This document shows, in pieces, positions 8,828-17,764 of a stretch of 64,000 nucleotides of DNA. The stretch comes from Bacillota bacterium (lineage in GTDB: Bacteria; Bacillota; Clostridia; Lachnospirales; Bianqueaceae), in the NCBI GenBank assembly GCA_017441925.1, contig JAFRUE010000002.1:1-64000 (forward strand), written 5' to 3'. How positions within the stretch are numbered: the stretch's first letter is position 1; each line of letters opens with the position of its first letter. Under the pieces are notes generated by a model that worked only from the letters and a program-made list of their open reading frames with translations, made no database searches and was not told the DNA's origin. Position numbers and translations under genes: made by a program.

Positions 8828-10051
8828 ATGGAAAATTTCCTGTACAACACACCAACCCGCGTCTATTTCGGCAAGGGAACCGAGAACCAGGTCGGACAGC
8901 TGGTTAAAGAGCAGAAATGCAAGAAGGTCCTGGTCCACTACGGCAGCGGATCCGTAATCCGTTCCGGTCTGCTCGACCGCGTCAAAAAGTCGCTTGACGA
9001 GGCCGGTATCGCTTACGTAGAGCTTGGCGGCGTCGTTCCGAACCCGCATCTGTCCAAGGTATATGAAGGCATCGATCTCTGCCGCAAAGAAGGCGTTGAT
9101 TTCATCCTCGCTGTCGGCGGCGGTTCCGTCATCGACTCTGCAAAAGCGATTGGATACGGCCTTGCAAACGAAGGCGATGTCTGGGATTTCTATGCGTTTA
9201 AGCGTGTACCGACCGCCTGCGCTCCTGTCGGCGTTATTCTGACGCTTGCGGCGACCGGTTCCGAGATGAGCAACAGCTCTGTTATCACCAAAGAAGACGG
9301 CGGTATCAAGCGCGGCTGCAACACCGAGTACGGCCGTCCGCGTTTCGCGATCATGAATCCGGAACTGACCATGACCCTGCCTCCTTATCAGACAGCTGCC
9401 GGTGCTTCCGACATCATGATGCATACAATGGAGCGTTATCTGTGCAAAACCGATCCGACGCTGGAGCTGACCGACGGCATCGCAGAGCATCTGCTGAGAG
9501 TTGTCATGAAGAACGCGCGTATCCTTGTCGATGATCCGGCCAACTATCAGGCCCGTGCTGAAGTCATGTGGGCAGGTTCTCTTTCCCACAATGGCCTGAC
9601 CGGCTGCGGTACGGACGGCGGCGGCTGGGAATCCCATCGTCTGGAGCATGAACTGAGCGGAATGTTCGACGTTACGCACGGTGCCGGACTGACCGCGATC
9701 TGGGGCAGCTGGGCACGCTACGCGATCGACTGCCGTCCCGCACGTTTTGCACAGCTTGCGATCAACGTTGCCGGCGTCAAGGCTCCGGAAGGTTATGAAC
9801 TCGGCAAAGACTCAGCCTGTGATAAGGAGATCGGCCTTAAGGGCATCGCGGCTATGGAGGACTTCTTCCACTCCATCAACATGCCTGTCAACATGAAGGA
9901 ACTTGGCATCGATCCGACGGACGCGCAGATCGACGAGCTCGCCGACAAGTGCTGGAAAGCCTGCACCGACGGCAACAAGACCTCTCTCGGCTCCATCCGT
10001 CCGCTGCTGCGCGACGACATGAAGGCGATCTATGAGATGGCCAGAGGCTAA
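8828..10051 (+). CDS. Iron-containing alcohol dehydrogenase (BDH-like)
   Basis: A 407-residue group III alcohol dehydrogenase. The NAD(P)-binding GGGSVIDSAKA is near 97-107. Likely metal ligands are D195 and H199 in GASDIMMHT, plus H270 and H284, which have the 14-residue spacing of the family. Closest in style to YqhD/BdhA butanol dehydrogenases, which reduce aldehydes with NADPH or NADH. Start ATG 8828 has GAAAGGGG upstream. It shares a transcript with the HAD hydrolase and ends at the terminator at 10096-10143. The physiological aldehyde is unknown. Confidence 0.93.
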   Translation: MENFLYNTPTRVYFGKGTENQVGQLVKEQKCKKVLVHYGSGSVIRSGLLDRVKKSLDEAGIAYVELGGVVPNPHLSKVYEGIDLCRKEGVDFILAVGGGSVIDSAKAIGYGLANEGDVWDFYAFKRVPTACAPVGVILTLAATGSEMSNSSVITKEDGGIKRGCNTEYGRPRFAIMNPELTMTLPPYQTAAGASDIMMHTMERYLCKTDPTLELTDGIAEHLLRVVMKNARILVDDPANYQARAEVMWAGSLSHNGLTGCGTDGGGWESHRLEHELSGMFDVTHGAGLTAIWGSWARYAIDCRPARFAQLAINVAGVKAPEGYELGKDSACDKEIGLKGIAAMEDFFHSINMPVNMKELGIDPTDAQIDELADKCWKACTDGNKTSLGSIRPLLRDDMKAIYEMARG

Positions 10052-10095
10052 GCCTCGCAGATAAATCCGTATAGACCGGTCCGCTGAATATGCAC

Positions 10096-10143
10096 AAAAA
10101 TATCCCCCAGAGCGGTGATCAGCCACTCTGGGGGTATTTTTTC
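10096..10143. terminator. Bidirectional terminator between adh and argH
   Basis: ATCCCCCAGAG...CTCTGGGGGTAT forms a stem flanked by an A-run on the left and TTTTTT on the right, so it can stop both converging transcripts. Confidence 0.88.
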
Positions 10144-10151
10144 TATCGTTT

Positions 10152-11528
10152 TCAGGCTCCTATGATCTCCCTGGCGTATGCGATCTGCTGCTCGACCGAT
10201 CCGACACTGGTGCCGCCCGTACTGGTACGCCGCGCGACACAATTATCGAGATCCACCGCATCATAGACGCCTTCGTCAAACAGCGGCGAGAAAGACCTGT
10301 ATTCCTCGAGCGAAAGATTTTCCAGAGTTTTCGTGTTTTTCTGAGCGTAGGCAACGATCCCGCCCGACAGCTTGTACGCTGTCCTGAACGGCAGGCCTTT
10401 ACCGACAAGATAATCGGCGAGATCGGTCGCGTTGATAAAGCCGCCGGCTGCCGCGGCGCGCATGTTGCTGCCGAGTGCCTTCATCGTCCCGATCATCCCG
10501 TTAAAGACCTCCAGACACTTCTTGACCGTATCGCAGGCGTCAAAGACCGCCTCTTTATCCTCCTGCATATCTTTGTTATAAGCAAGCGGGAGTCCTTTCA
10601 TCGTTGTCAGAAGCGCCATCAGATCACCGTAGACCCGGCCGGTCTTCCCCCTGACAAGCTCGGCGATATCCGGATTTTTCTTTTGCGGCATGATCGAAGA
10701 ACCGGTCGTAAACGCGTCCGAGAGCTCGATAAAGCGGAATTCAAAGCTGCTCCAGAGGCAGATTTCCTCGGAGAAACGCGAGAGATGCATCATCAGAACC
10801 GCGATGTCCGAGAGCAGTTCCAGTACAAAATCCCGGTCCGAAACACCGTCGATCGAATTCAGCGCGATCCCTTCAAAGCCGAGTTTTTCCGCTTCGTAAA
10901 ACCGGTCCGTAGGATAAGTCGTCCCTGCAAGGGCACAGCATCCGATCGGAGAAACGTTGATCCGCCTGCGTGTGTCGGACAGACGGTCGATATCACGCAG
11001 CAGCATCATGACATAAGCCATCAGATGATGCCCGAACGTTACCGGCTGCGCGCGCTGCAGATGCGTATAGCCCGGCATGATCAGCGATTTGTACTCCTCT
11101 GCCTTATCCGTTACCGTCCCTGCAAGCAGCTTGACGGCCTCTATGATCCGGTCGGTCTCTTCACGCAGATACAGGCGCAGATCAAGCGCGACCTGATCGT
11201 TGCGGCTGCGGGCGGTATGGAGCTTCTTACCGGCTTCACCGACACGCTCCGTCAGGATCTGCTCGACAAAAGAATGAATATCCTCTGCCGCCGGATCAAA
11301 ATCGATCTTACCGCTATCCAGATCCTCCAGGATCCCCGACAGGCCGTCGATCAGCACCTCTGCCTCCGCTTCGGTTATGATGCCTGTCGCTCCGAGCATC
11401 GCGGCATGCGCCATGCTGCCGGTAATATCCTGACGGTAGAGCCTTTTGTCGAACGGAAGCGATGAATTGAATCCGTCCGCGGCAAGGTCGACCGCTCCGT
11501 CTGTCCGGCCCGCCCATATTTTAGCCAT
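10152..11528 (-). CDS. argH: Argininosuccinate lyase
   Basis: A 458-residue enzyme that cleaves argininosuccinate to arginine and fumarate, the last step of arginine synthesis. It has the superfamily signature GSSIMPQKKNPD at 276-287, HTARSRNDQ at 104-112 and the catalytic His region GYTHLQRAQP (H156). Length is normal for ArgH. AAGGAGG precedes ATG 11528. It follows argG in the same direction, but a hairpin terminator lies in the 76-nt gap, so its expression may depend on read-through or on an unseen promoter. Confidence 0.97.
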   Translation of the reverse strand: MAKIWAGRTDGAVDLAADGFNSSLPFDKRLYRQDITGSMAHAAMLGATGIITEAEAEVLIDGLSGILEDLDSGKIDFDPAAEDIHSFVEQILTERVGEAGKKLHTARSRNDQVALDLRLYLREETDRIIEAVKLLAGTVTDKAEEYKSLIMPGYTHLQRAQPVTFGHHLMAYVMMLLRDIDRLSDTRRRINVSPIGCCALAGTTYPTDRFYEAEKLGFEGIALNSIDGVSDRDFVLELLSDIAVLMMHLSRFSEEICLWSSFEFRFIELSDAFTTGSSIMPQKKNPDIAELVRGKTGRVYGDLMALLTTMKGLPLAYNKDMQEDKEAVFDACDTVKKCLEVFNGMIGTMKALGSNMRAAAAGGFINATDLADYLVGKGLPFRTAYKLSGGIVAYAQKNTKTLENLSLEEYRSFSPLFDEGVYDAVDLDNCVARRTSTGGTSVGSVEQQIAYAREIIGA

Positions 11529-11572
11529 GATGCAAACCTCCTTACTGAATCACGCGAACTGTCTCTGTCTAC

Positions 11573-11600
11573 GAAAAAACCGCCTGTTACCAGGCGGCTG
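11573..11600 (-). terminator. Intergenic terminator between argG and argH
   Basis: On the minus strand CCGCCTG-GTAA-CAGGCGG is followed by TTTTTT (complement of 11574-11579), an intrinsic terminator placed between argG and argH. Confidence 0.8.
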
Positions 11601-11604
11601 TTTC

Positions 11605-12822
11605 TTATTTCTTACCATCCACCATCGCCTGTACTTTGATCGGCAATCCGTAAAGATTGATAAACCCTTCTGCATCCTTCTGGTTGTAATCGCTCTTGCC
11701 GAAGGTCGCAATGTTCTCGCTGTAGAGCGAATATTCACTCCAGACGCCCGCTTTGATGATATTGCCCTTATACAGCTTCAGCCTTACTTTACCGGTGACT
11801 TTTTCCTGTGTTTTGTCGACGAAAGCAGCAAGCGCTTCGCGCAGCGGCGTGAACCACTGGCCGTTATAGACAAGCTCCGCATAGGTCACGGCCAGCTTCT
11901 GCTTCTCATGCATCGTCATTTTGTCGAGGCAGACAGATTCAAGATATTCATGTGCCTTATACAGGATCGTACCGCCTGGAGTCTCATAGACGCCGCGGCA
12001 TTTCATACCGATCAGCCTGTTTTCGACGATGTCCAGCAGACCGATCCCGTTCTTGCCGCCGAGCTCGTTGAGCTTAAGGATGATCTCTTTCGCGCTGAGT
12101 TTCTCATCATTAAGAGCTGTCGGAATGCCCTGTTCAAAGTCGATCGTCAGATACAGCGGCTCATCGGGAGCATCAAGCGGGGAGACAGACATCTCGAGGA
12201 ATCCGGGCTTCTCATACAGCGGCTCGTTTCCGGTATCTTCCAGATCAAGTCCCTCGTGGGAAAGATGCCAGAGATTTTTGTCCTTTGAATAATTTGTCTC
12301 ACGGTTGATCTTAAGCGAAACGTTATGCGCTTCGGCATAATCGATCTCCTCTTCCCTCGACTGGATCGTCCATTCCCTCCAGGGAGCAATGATCTTCATA
12401 TTCGGCGCGAAATGCTTAATCGCCAGTTCAAAACGGACCTGATCATTGCCTTTTCCGGTACAGCCGTGGGCGATCGCGTCGGCGCCTTCCTTTAAGGCGA
12501 TCTCAACAAGCCCCTTCGCGATACACGGCCTCGCGGTACTTGTACCAAGCAGATAGTCTTCATATACCGCGCCGGCCTTCATCGTCGGGATGATATATTC
12601 GTTTACATATTCATCGGTCAGATCAAGGACATAGAGCTTGGATGCTCCCGTCTTAAGGGCTTTCTCCTCAAGTCCCTCAAGCTCGTCCGCCTGGCCGACG
12701 TTGCCGGAAACAGCGATAACTTCGCAGTTGTTATAGTTTTCCTTGAGCCAGGGAATTATAATAGAAGTATCGAGTCCGCCGGAATAGGCAAGAACGACTT
12801 TCTTAATATCGTCATTGGGCAT
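11605..12822 (-). CDS. argG: Argininosuccinate synthase
   Basis: A 405-residue enzyme that joins citrulline and aspartate using ATP. The N-terminal ATP-pyrophosphatase P-loop [10 protein letters not shown] is at 11-20. [15 protein letters not shown] and the family's EYESVC-type C-terminal region (HEYLESVCL) are present, and the length is usual. AAAGGAG lies upstream of ATG 12822, and a textbook promoter lies at 12856-12884. No T-box or clear arginine operator was recognised in the leader. Confidence 0.97.
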   Translation of the reverse strand: MPNDDIKKVVLAYSGGLDTSIIIPWLKENYNNCEVIAVSGNVGQADELEGLEEKALKTGASKLYVLDLTDEYVNEYIIPTMKAGAVYEDYLLGTSTARPCIAKGLVEIALKEGADAIAHGCTGKGNDQVRFELAIKHFAPNMKIIAPWREWTIQSREEEIDYAEAHNVSLKINRETNYSKDKNLWHLSHEGLDLEDTGNEPLYEKPGFLEMSVSPLDAPDEPLYLTIDFEQGIPTALNDEKLSAKEIILKLNELGGKNGIGLLDIVENRLIGMKCRGVYETPGGTILYKAHEYLESVCLDKMTMHEKQKLAVTYAELVYNGQWFTPLREALAAFVDKTQEKVTGKVRLKLYKGNIIKAGVWSEYSLYSENIATFGKSDYNQKDAEGFINLYGLPIKVQAMVDGKK

Positions 12823-12855
12823 ATATATGCACTCCTTTTCTTTGTTTATGCATAG

Positions 12856-12884
12856 ATTATACTCGTTCTGCTCCTGTTTGTCAA
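12856..12884 (-). promoter_or_regulatory. Perfect-consensus sigma-A promoter of argG
   Basis: On the minus strand TTGACA (12879-12884) and TATAAT (12856-12861) are separated by exactly 17 nt. Confidence 0.9.
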
Positions 12885-12935
12885 CAATTATCCGAAATAT
12901 TTATAATGATGACCGTTTTCTTCCGTCGGAAATAC

Positions 12936-12986
12936 AAAAAACTGTCTCAAAGACATTTTGCATACACAGCAGTCTTTGAGACAGTT
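12936..12986 (-). terminator. Terminator of the second GH3 gene
   Basis: A perfect 15-bp stem (AACTGTCTCAAAGAC at 12940-12954 with its complement at 12972-12986) is followed on the minus strand by a T-run. It lies between the GH3 stop and the argG promoter. Confidence 0.88.
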
Positions 12987-13018
12987 ATTCTTTATACGCG
13001 TACTGATTTCAAAAATGA

Positions 13019-15082
13019 TCAGAAGGTCAGTCCGAATCCGTAAACGTATTTGTTTCCGTCAGTATCAATGAGTGCATATTCCTTGCCGTCCATGTAAAGG
13101 CTCTTTTCGAAGCCCGGCACATCATTCGGTGAAGCGCAGATCGTGTTTTCGTCGACCGCGATGACATCCTGTCCGGCAGGAATCGTAAGCGAAAGTCTGC
13201 CGCAGGGAGCGAAGCGGCCGAAGATCACGTCGCAGACAGCCTTTATAAAGGTGCCGTAACCGACAGTCAGCGCGTCGCACTTAGGCTCGACATCTCCCAG
13301 CAGGAAAGGCATCGGCAGATTGACATGGCAAATCAGCTTGCCGGCAGCCGCACGGACCGCGTCCAGACGCTCGGTATCGATACCGGTACCTTTGCCGAGT
13401 CCGAGATCCAGATATCCTTCGGTAGCTGCGAAGTAGCTGCCGCTCTGCGGATTCAGGATGGCAATCGCGATATCCGCGCCTTCGGCTTCGTCAACCCAGC
13501 AGACGTCCGGGAATGCTGTCTTGGCCGCCGCGCGGAATTTCTCTTCCTCTTCGGCACGCTTGCGTCCGCCGCCTCCCATCGGGGCTCCTTTGGTCTCTTC
13601 CTGCTCAAACAGGGCCAGATAGACCTTCTTTCCTGCCAGCTTATCCGCTGTCAGCGGAAGCAGCCCGTCGTGGTTCTTAAGCAGCGTGACAGACTCCTGA
13701 TGGACCTTGTAGGCTTTCTCCATGCCTTCCGGAGATCCTGTAAGCGCAAGCTCCTCTTTGCAGGAGTACGGATTCTCGAACAGCCCGAGGCGGAACAGCT
13801 CGCACAGAAGTCCTGAAAGCGCATCGTGCAGGCGCTTCTCGTCGATCAGTCCGGCATTGATCGTGCTGACGACGTCCTCCGTCTTATCACTGATTGCGAT
13901 AACGTCGGTTCCGGCATTGATCGCTTTCGCAATGCGCTGCTCCATCGTCAGGTCCTCGACACCCCATGCCATACCCTGCAGGATGCCGGAGTCCGAATTG
14001 ACATAGCCCTTAAATCCGAGCTTGTCCCGCAGCAGATCCGTAACAATCGCCTTATTGAACGCCATACCGACCTGCTCAAACGGCTCGTCGACCGGCGGAT
14101 GCGGCGGAACGGATTTCTCTTCACTCGGGATCGCGTAATACGGCATCATGGATGTCGTACCTGCATCGATCGCGGCCTTGAAGCCGGGGATATGATACTT
14201 CTCCAGGCTGCCGGGCGTACGGTATACATTGTACTTGCCCTCAGCGTAATGCGGGTCAAAACCGTTCTCACGGGCACCGCCGCCGGGGAAATGCTTCGTC
14301 GTCATGGAGACACTGTTTTCGCCCAGCTTATCTCCCTGATGCGTCTTGATCAGCTCTGTAATGATCTTCGCGATATCCTGCGGATTCTCGCCGAAAGTCT
14401 CATGTGTGCGGAACCAGCGCGGATCTGTCGCGCAGTCTGCCATATACACATAACCCTTGCGGATATTGCTGGACTTGAAGTTGATGTAGCTCTCCGCTGC
14501 AAAATCCGATACGGCCTGCGGATCGCTCTGTCCTGCCGCGGTAACGCCGAGGTTCTCCGGATACATCGCATATCCGTCAGGATTTGCGCTCTCATCCCAG
14601 ACAACCGCGCCGTTATTGTTGCGGGCGTTCGACATGATGATCGCGGGGATGCCGAGACGTGTGCCTTCGCACATTTCCTCGAGCGCGTCCGCCCACTCCG
14701 CCATGTCCTTGGGATTTTTCATCTCACGGACGATGTAATGGCGCAGCTGCTCCTTCTCGATCATATCCGTCGTGCTCTTCGTAAAGCGCGGCGGGCGGCC
14801 GGGCATAAGCGGAATCTCGCCGGATTCTTCACTGATCAGGCCGTTATGGCTTGTTTTTTCTTTGTCTTTAACAGAAATACCCATCCGGGCCTGCGCGACC
14901 AGGAGCATTCCTGCTTTCTCCTGGACCGTCATGCGGCTGATCAGATCCTCAGCGCGTTCTTCCGGTGTCAGACGCCAGTCCTCGTACGGCTTCAGTTCGC
15001 CGTCGCCATACAGATCCTTGAACTTAAGGCCATCGACTTCGATGATCTTTTTGACACGTGCTTCGATTTTCTTCTGTTCCAT
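13019..15082 (-). CDS. Glycoside hydrolase family 3 protein (second, divergent)
   Basis: A 687-residue GH3 protein. It has KHFPGGG at 263-269, which binds substrate in the barrel, and a likely nucleophile D364 in GYVNSDSGI, followed by an alpha/beta sandwich starting about 470. It lacks the fibronectin III-like domain seen in the enzyme at 722. A polar GGGGRKRAEEEEKF stretch interrupts the second domain. There is no signal peptide, so it is cytoplasmic. It is monocistronic, with TAAGGAGG upstream and a terminator downstream. Substrate could be a beta-glucoside, beta-xyloside or similar; sequence alone does not decide. Confidence 0.88.
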   Translation of the reverse strand: MEQKKIEARVKKIIEVDGLKFKDLYGDGELKPYEDWRLTPEERAEDLISRMTVQEKAGMLLVAQARMGISVKDKEKTSHNGLISEESGEIPLMPGRPPRFTKSTTDMIEKEQLRHYIVREMKNPKDMAEWADALEEMCEGTRLGIPAIIMSNARNNNGAVVWDESANPDGYAMYPENLGVTAAGQSDPQAVSDFAAESYINFKSSNIRKGYVYMADCATDPRWFRTHETFGENPQDIAKIITELIKTHQGDKLGENSVSMTTKHFPGGGARENGFDPHYAEGKYNVYRTPGSLEKYHIPGFKAAIDAGTTSMMPYYAIPSEEKSVPPHPPVDEPFEQVGMAFNKAIVTDLLRDKLGFKGYVNSDSGILQGMAWGVEDLTMEQRIAKAINAGTDVIAISDKTEDVVSTINAGLIDEKRLHDALSGLLCELFRLGLFENPYSCKEELALTGSPEGMEKAYKVHQESVTLLKNHDGLLPLTADKLAGKKVYLALFEQEETKGAPMGGGGRKRAEEEEKFRAAAKTAFPDVCWVDEAEGADIAIAILNPQSGSYFAATEGYLDLGLGKGTGIDTERLDAVRAAAGKLICHVNLPMPFLLGDVEPKCDALTVGYGTFIKAVCDVIFGRFAPCGRLSLTIPAGQDVIAVDENTICASPNDVPGFEKSLYMDGKEYALIDTDGNKYVYGFGLTF

Positions 15083-15163
15083 CTTAATCCTCCTTATTTA
15101 CGGATTCTCATTCAGCTGATTTCAGTATACCATATCATCAACGGCAAATAAAGACCTGCGGGC

Positions 15164-15192
15164 AAAAAAAACGGAGCCCCTGCCGACTCCGC
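15164..15192 (-). terminator. Terminator of the E2-like gene
   Basis: On the minus strand CGGAG and CTCCG pair around a 10-nt loop and are followed by eight T (complement of 15164-15171). Confidence 0.75.
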
Positions 15193-15225
15193 TTAGTTCT
15201 TTCTTTTGTTGTCCGAAGAAACCGA

Positions 15226-16122
15226 TTACCGGGCTGTTTTCTCCGGCTTAGGCAGATGATACTCGCAGCCCTCGTCAAACCGGACGCTTTCCGGCGGCTG
15301 CTCCAGCACCTCCGGATGCTCCAGATAGTAACTCATGTCTTTGAAGAAGCGGGCGTAATGCGCGCCGGAACACACTCTCTCGTCTGCGGTGATGCCGATC
15401 GGCAGATACCGTTTCATACGTGTCTCACCGTTCTCGACCTCCGCGACCTTCTCGATCATACCCATCCCGTAGAACATTCCGACGTTGCCAAAATTATAAA
15501 TATGATGGTTTACGTCATGCAGTCCGATCGAAGCCATGTTGGTAACATACAGGCCGACATGGAAAGGCAGTTCTTCGATCAGGAAGCCCGGGCACAGTCC
15601 GTAACGGTCCAGCAGCCGCACCAGGCCGACGACAAAATTAGGCAGTCCGGGAACCTTGAAAAGCCCCGCGGCCAGTTTATCCAGGAAGTTTTTCTCCTGC
15701 ACGCCGCGGTTCTTCTCGATTACACCGCTCATACGGTCATAGACATCATAGATCGTATCCGTCAGATCAAATTTGAGCTTGATGACCGTCTCGCCCTGAT
15801 CCGCGTCGTTCGGGTTATTCAGCATCGTAAACGCCGCCGAGCAATTATTCCGGGCATAGTACTGCTTATTCATGATGAAACGGTTGACATTCGGATTCCG
15901 GCTGACCGCCCGTACATACGCCGCAAAAACGATCTGCATATGCGTGAAAGAAATCCCCTCCTCCGCACGTTTGGCGCGGATGTAACGGTTCATTTTCTCC
16001 AGATCCACGCGGTGCTTCAGCAGAACCTGAGCGTCACAGCGCATCGGCATGATATACGGCGTGATCTGCACGATCGGGTCGATTTTATTGATTCTGCGTC
16101 CGTCCGGTCTTCTTCCAAACAT
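15226..16122 (-). CDS. Orphan E2-like (CAT-fold) acyltransferase without lipoyl domain
   Basis: This 298-residue protein matches the catalytic domain of 2-oxoacid dehydrogenase E2 and chloramphenicol acetyltransferase but has no lipoyl or E3-binding domain and no E1/E3 genes nearby. The region equivalent to the HHxxCDG active site reads TADERVCSGAHYARFF, so the catalytic His and the DG Asp are replaced. The fold would allow a trimer, but normal acyltransferase chemistry is doubtful. It may bind an acyl or CoA ligand or use another mechanism. It is monocistronic, divergent from the galactonate operon and shares its control region. Confidence 0.75.
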   Translation of the reverse strand: MFGRRPDGRRINKIDPIVQITPYIMPMRCDAQVLLKHRVDLEKMNRYIRAKRAEEGISFTHMQIVFAAYVRAVSRNPNVNRFIMNKQYYARNNCSAAFTMLNNPNDADQGETVIKLKFDLTDTIYDVYDRMSGVIEKNRGVQEKNFLDKLAAGLFKVPGLPNFVVGLVRLLDRYGLCPGFLIEELPFHVGLYVTNMASIGLHDVNHHIYNFGNVGMFYGMGMIEKVAEVENGETRMKRYLPIGITADERVCSGAHYARFFKDMSYYLEHPEVLEQPPESVRFDEGCEYHLPKPEKTAR

Positions 16123-16171
16123 GTTCCGTCCCCCTCAAATCGCATACGTTTTTATACTGTAACTGTACATT

Positions 16172-16200
16172 AAGATACATCCGATTCTCAAAAATGTCAA
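16172..16200 (-). promoter_or_regulatory. Promoter of the E2-like gene
   Basis: On the minus strand TTGACA (16195-16200) and TATCTT (16172-16177) are separated by 17 nt. The -35 box overlaps the inverted repeat at 16198-16217. Confidence 0.65.
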
Positions 16201-16217
16201 GATGATGAATCATCTTG
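16198..16217. promoter_or_regulatory. Inverted-repeat operator between divergent promoters
   Basis: A perfect 9-2-9 palindrome, CAAGATGAT-GA-ATCATCTTG. It overlaps the -35 boxes of both divergent promoters, so one dimeric repressor could control the E2-like gene and the galactonate operon together. The regulator is not encoded nearby. Confidence 0.7.
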
Positions 16218-16243
16218 CGTCCCCGGCCCGTCTATGCTATGAT
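16215..16243 (+). promoter_or_regulatory. Promoter of the galactonate operon
   Basis: TTGCGT (16215-16220) and TATGAT (16238-16243) are separated by 17 nt, 30 nt before the ATG at 16274. Confidence 0.65.
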
Positions 16244-16273
16244 ATGAAAAGAATGACTGCAGGAGGTAATCAT

Positions 16274-17728
16274 ATGGCCGAGAAGAACAGACGGGAATTG
16301 GATTTTTACGGCAGCGGCAAAGCTCTCTGCACGCCTGTTTCCGATGAATATCCGGGGATCCGTAACCCCGGAGATCTGTATACTGTTCTGCGCGGCATCT
16401 GGTGTCCGGAGACCTGTGCGCCACGCATGCGCAAAGACTGGACTGTGTCAAATCCTGCGCTCGGGCAGTGTTCCGTCACCGCTTTCCTGGCTCAGGACAT
16501 TTTCGGCGGGACAGTCCGCGGGATTCTGCTTCCGGACGGAAACTATCACTGCTATAATGACGTATCCGGATGTGTTTTTGACCTGACCAGTTCACAATTC
16601 GGCGCGGATGCCGTCAATCTGTCCTATCAGGATAATCCGGAGCAGTTGCGCACTGTGCATTTTGCCCGGCAGGAAAAAGAAGAACGCTATCATCTGCTCA
16701 AAAAACTGCTGCAGGATAAACTGCGTGGATTGTATACAGCCGTCGGATCTACTGAAAGTCTATTCCCGTCAGGCGGCGGGACGGTCCTTACGATCGGCGA
16801 AACAATGGCAGCTTTCACACCCGGCGAAGCAGGCAGTCTCCGGTATGTCCGCGATTTCCGGATGAAAACAGCCGGAGCCGAGAGCAATACCGCAATCGGT
16901 CTGGCGAAGCTCGGAATCTCAGCGGAATGGTACAGCCGGATCGGCGATGATGAATTCGGAGCATTTCTGGTCCGTGAACTGCAGGCAGATGGGGTGTCCT
17001 GCCGGCATGTGATCCGGGATGCTGCCCACCGGACCGGAATTATGTTCAAGGAATTGTCCCCGTCCGGTACAAAAGTATACTATTACCGTGAAAACAGTGC
17101 TGCAAGTCACCTTTCTCCGGATGATATCCGTCCCGAGCTGTTCGAGGGTGTTTCGCTCCTGCATCTGACAGGGATCACGCCAATCCTCTCCGAATCCTGC
17201 CGCGAAGCCGTTTTCCGTGCTTTTGATCTCGCTGAGGAAAAAGGCATTCCCGTGAGTTTTGATCCGAACATCCGCAAACGCCTCTGGAAAGGCTGCGATC
17301 ATTCTCCGCTGCTGCGTGATCTGGTCAGCCGGTCCACGATCGTCCTTGCAGGGCTTGACGAAGCCGCGGTATTGTACGGGACAGATACGCCGGAAACCGC
17401 TCTGGAAGCCATTCTTAACACCGGACCTGCTGTCGCGGCAATCAAGGATTCCTCCCACGGAGCCTGGATCGCGGCCGCATCCATGAATAACCGCCCCGTT
17501 TTCATTCCGCCCTATCCCTGCAATCCTGTCGAACCTGTCGGCGCTGGGGACGGTTTCAACGCAGGGTTCCTGGCCGGATTGCTGCAGGGTAAAGATCCGG
17601 AAACCGCCGGTCGTATGGGAGCAGTCTGCGGAGCTCTCGCAACGCAGGTCTCCGGCGATACGGAAGGGTATCCGGATGCCGCACAGCTGAACGAGATTCT
17701 TGCCGGCAGCGACCCGGTACTGCGGTAA
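16274..17728 (+). CDS. YunG-like domain fused to PfkB-family 2-keto-3-deoxy sugar-acid kinase
   Basis: The start is ATG 16274, 7 nt after AGGAGG; earlier in-frame ATGs overlap the promoter. The 484-residue protein has two parts. Residues about 40-145 look like the YunG family (GQCSVTAFLAQDIFGG, YHCYND, DLTSSQF), with an ordered C66, H92 and D103. Residues 169-480 are a PfkB ribokinase-type kinase with the anion hole/base GAGDGF (D426) and TAGAESNTAIGLAKLG, most like 2-keto-3-deoxygluconate kinases. With the aldolase and dehydratase downstream it should phosphorylate 2-keto-3-deoxygalactonate. The N-terminal domain has no assigned function and the fusion is unusual. It is one open frame with no sign of a frameshift. 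Confidence 0.85.
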   Translation: MAEKNRRELDFYGSGKALCTPVSDEYPGIRNPGDLYTVLRGIWCPETCAPRMRKDWTVSNPALGQCSVTAFLAQDIFGGTVRGILLPDGNYHCYNDVSGCVFDLTSSQFGADAVNLSYQDNPEQLRTVHFARQEKEERYHLLKKLLQDKLRGLYTAVGSTESLFPSGGGTVLTIGETMAAFTPGEAGSLRYVRDFRMKTAGAESNTAIGLAKLGISAEWYSRIGDDEFGAFLVRELQADGVSCRHVIRDAAHRTGIMFKELSPSGTKVYYYRENSAASHLSPDDIRPELFEGVSLLHLTGITPILSESCREAVFRAFDLAEEKGIPVSFDPNIRKRLWKGCDHSPLLRDLVSRSTIVLAGLDEAAVLYGTDTPETALEAILNTGPAVAAIKDSSHGAWIAAASMNNRPVFIPPYPCNPVEPVGAGDGFNAGFLAGLLQGKDPETAGRMGAVCGALATQVSGDTEGYPDAAQLNEILAGSDPVLR

Positions 17729-17764
17729 ACTGCCGTTTCATTTTCCTAAGAAAGGACTGATTCT

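Noticed and set aside
12823..12935. T-box or arginine operator in the argG leader
   Set aside because: No T-box sequence and no convincing ARG-box pair could be recognised; the leader after the promoter is only about 30 nt.
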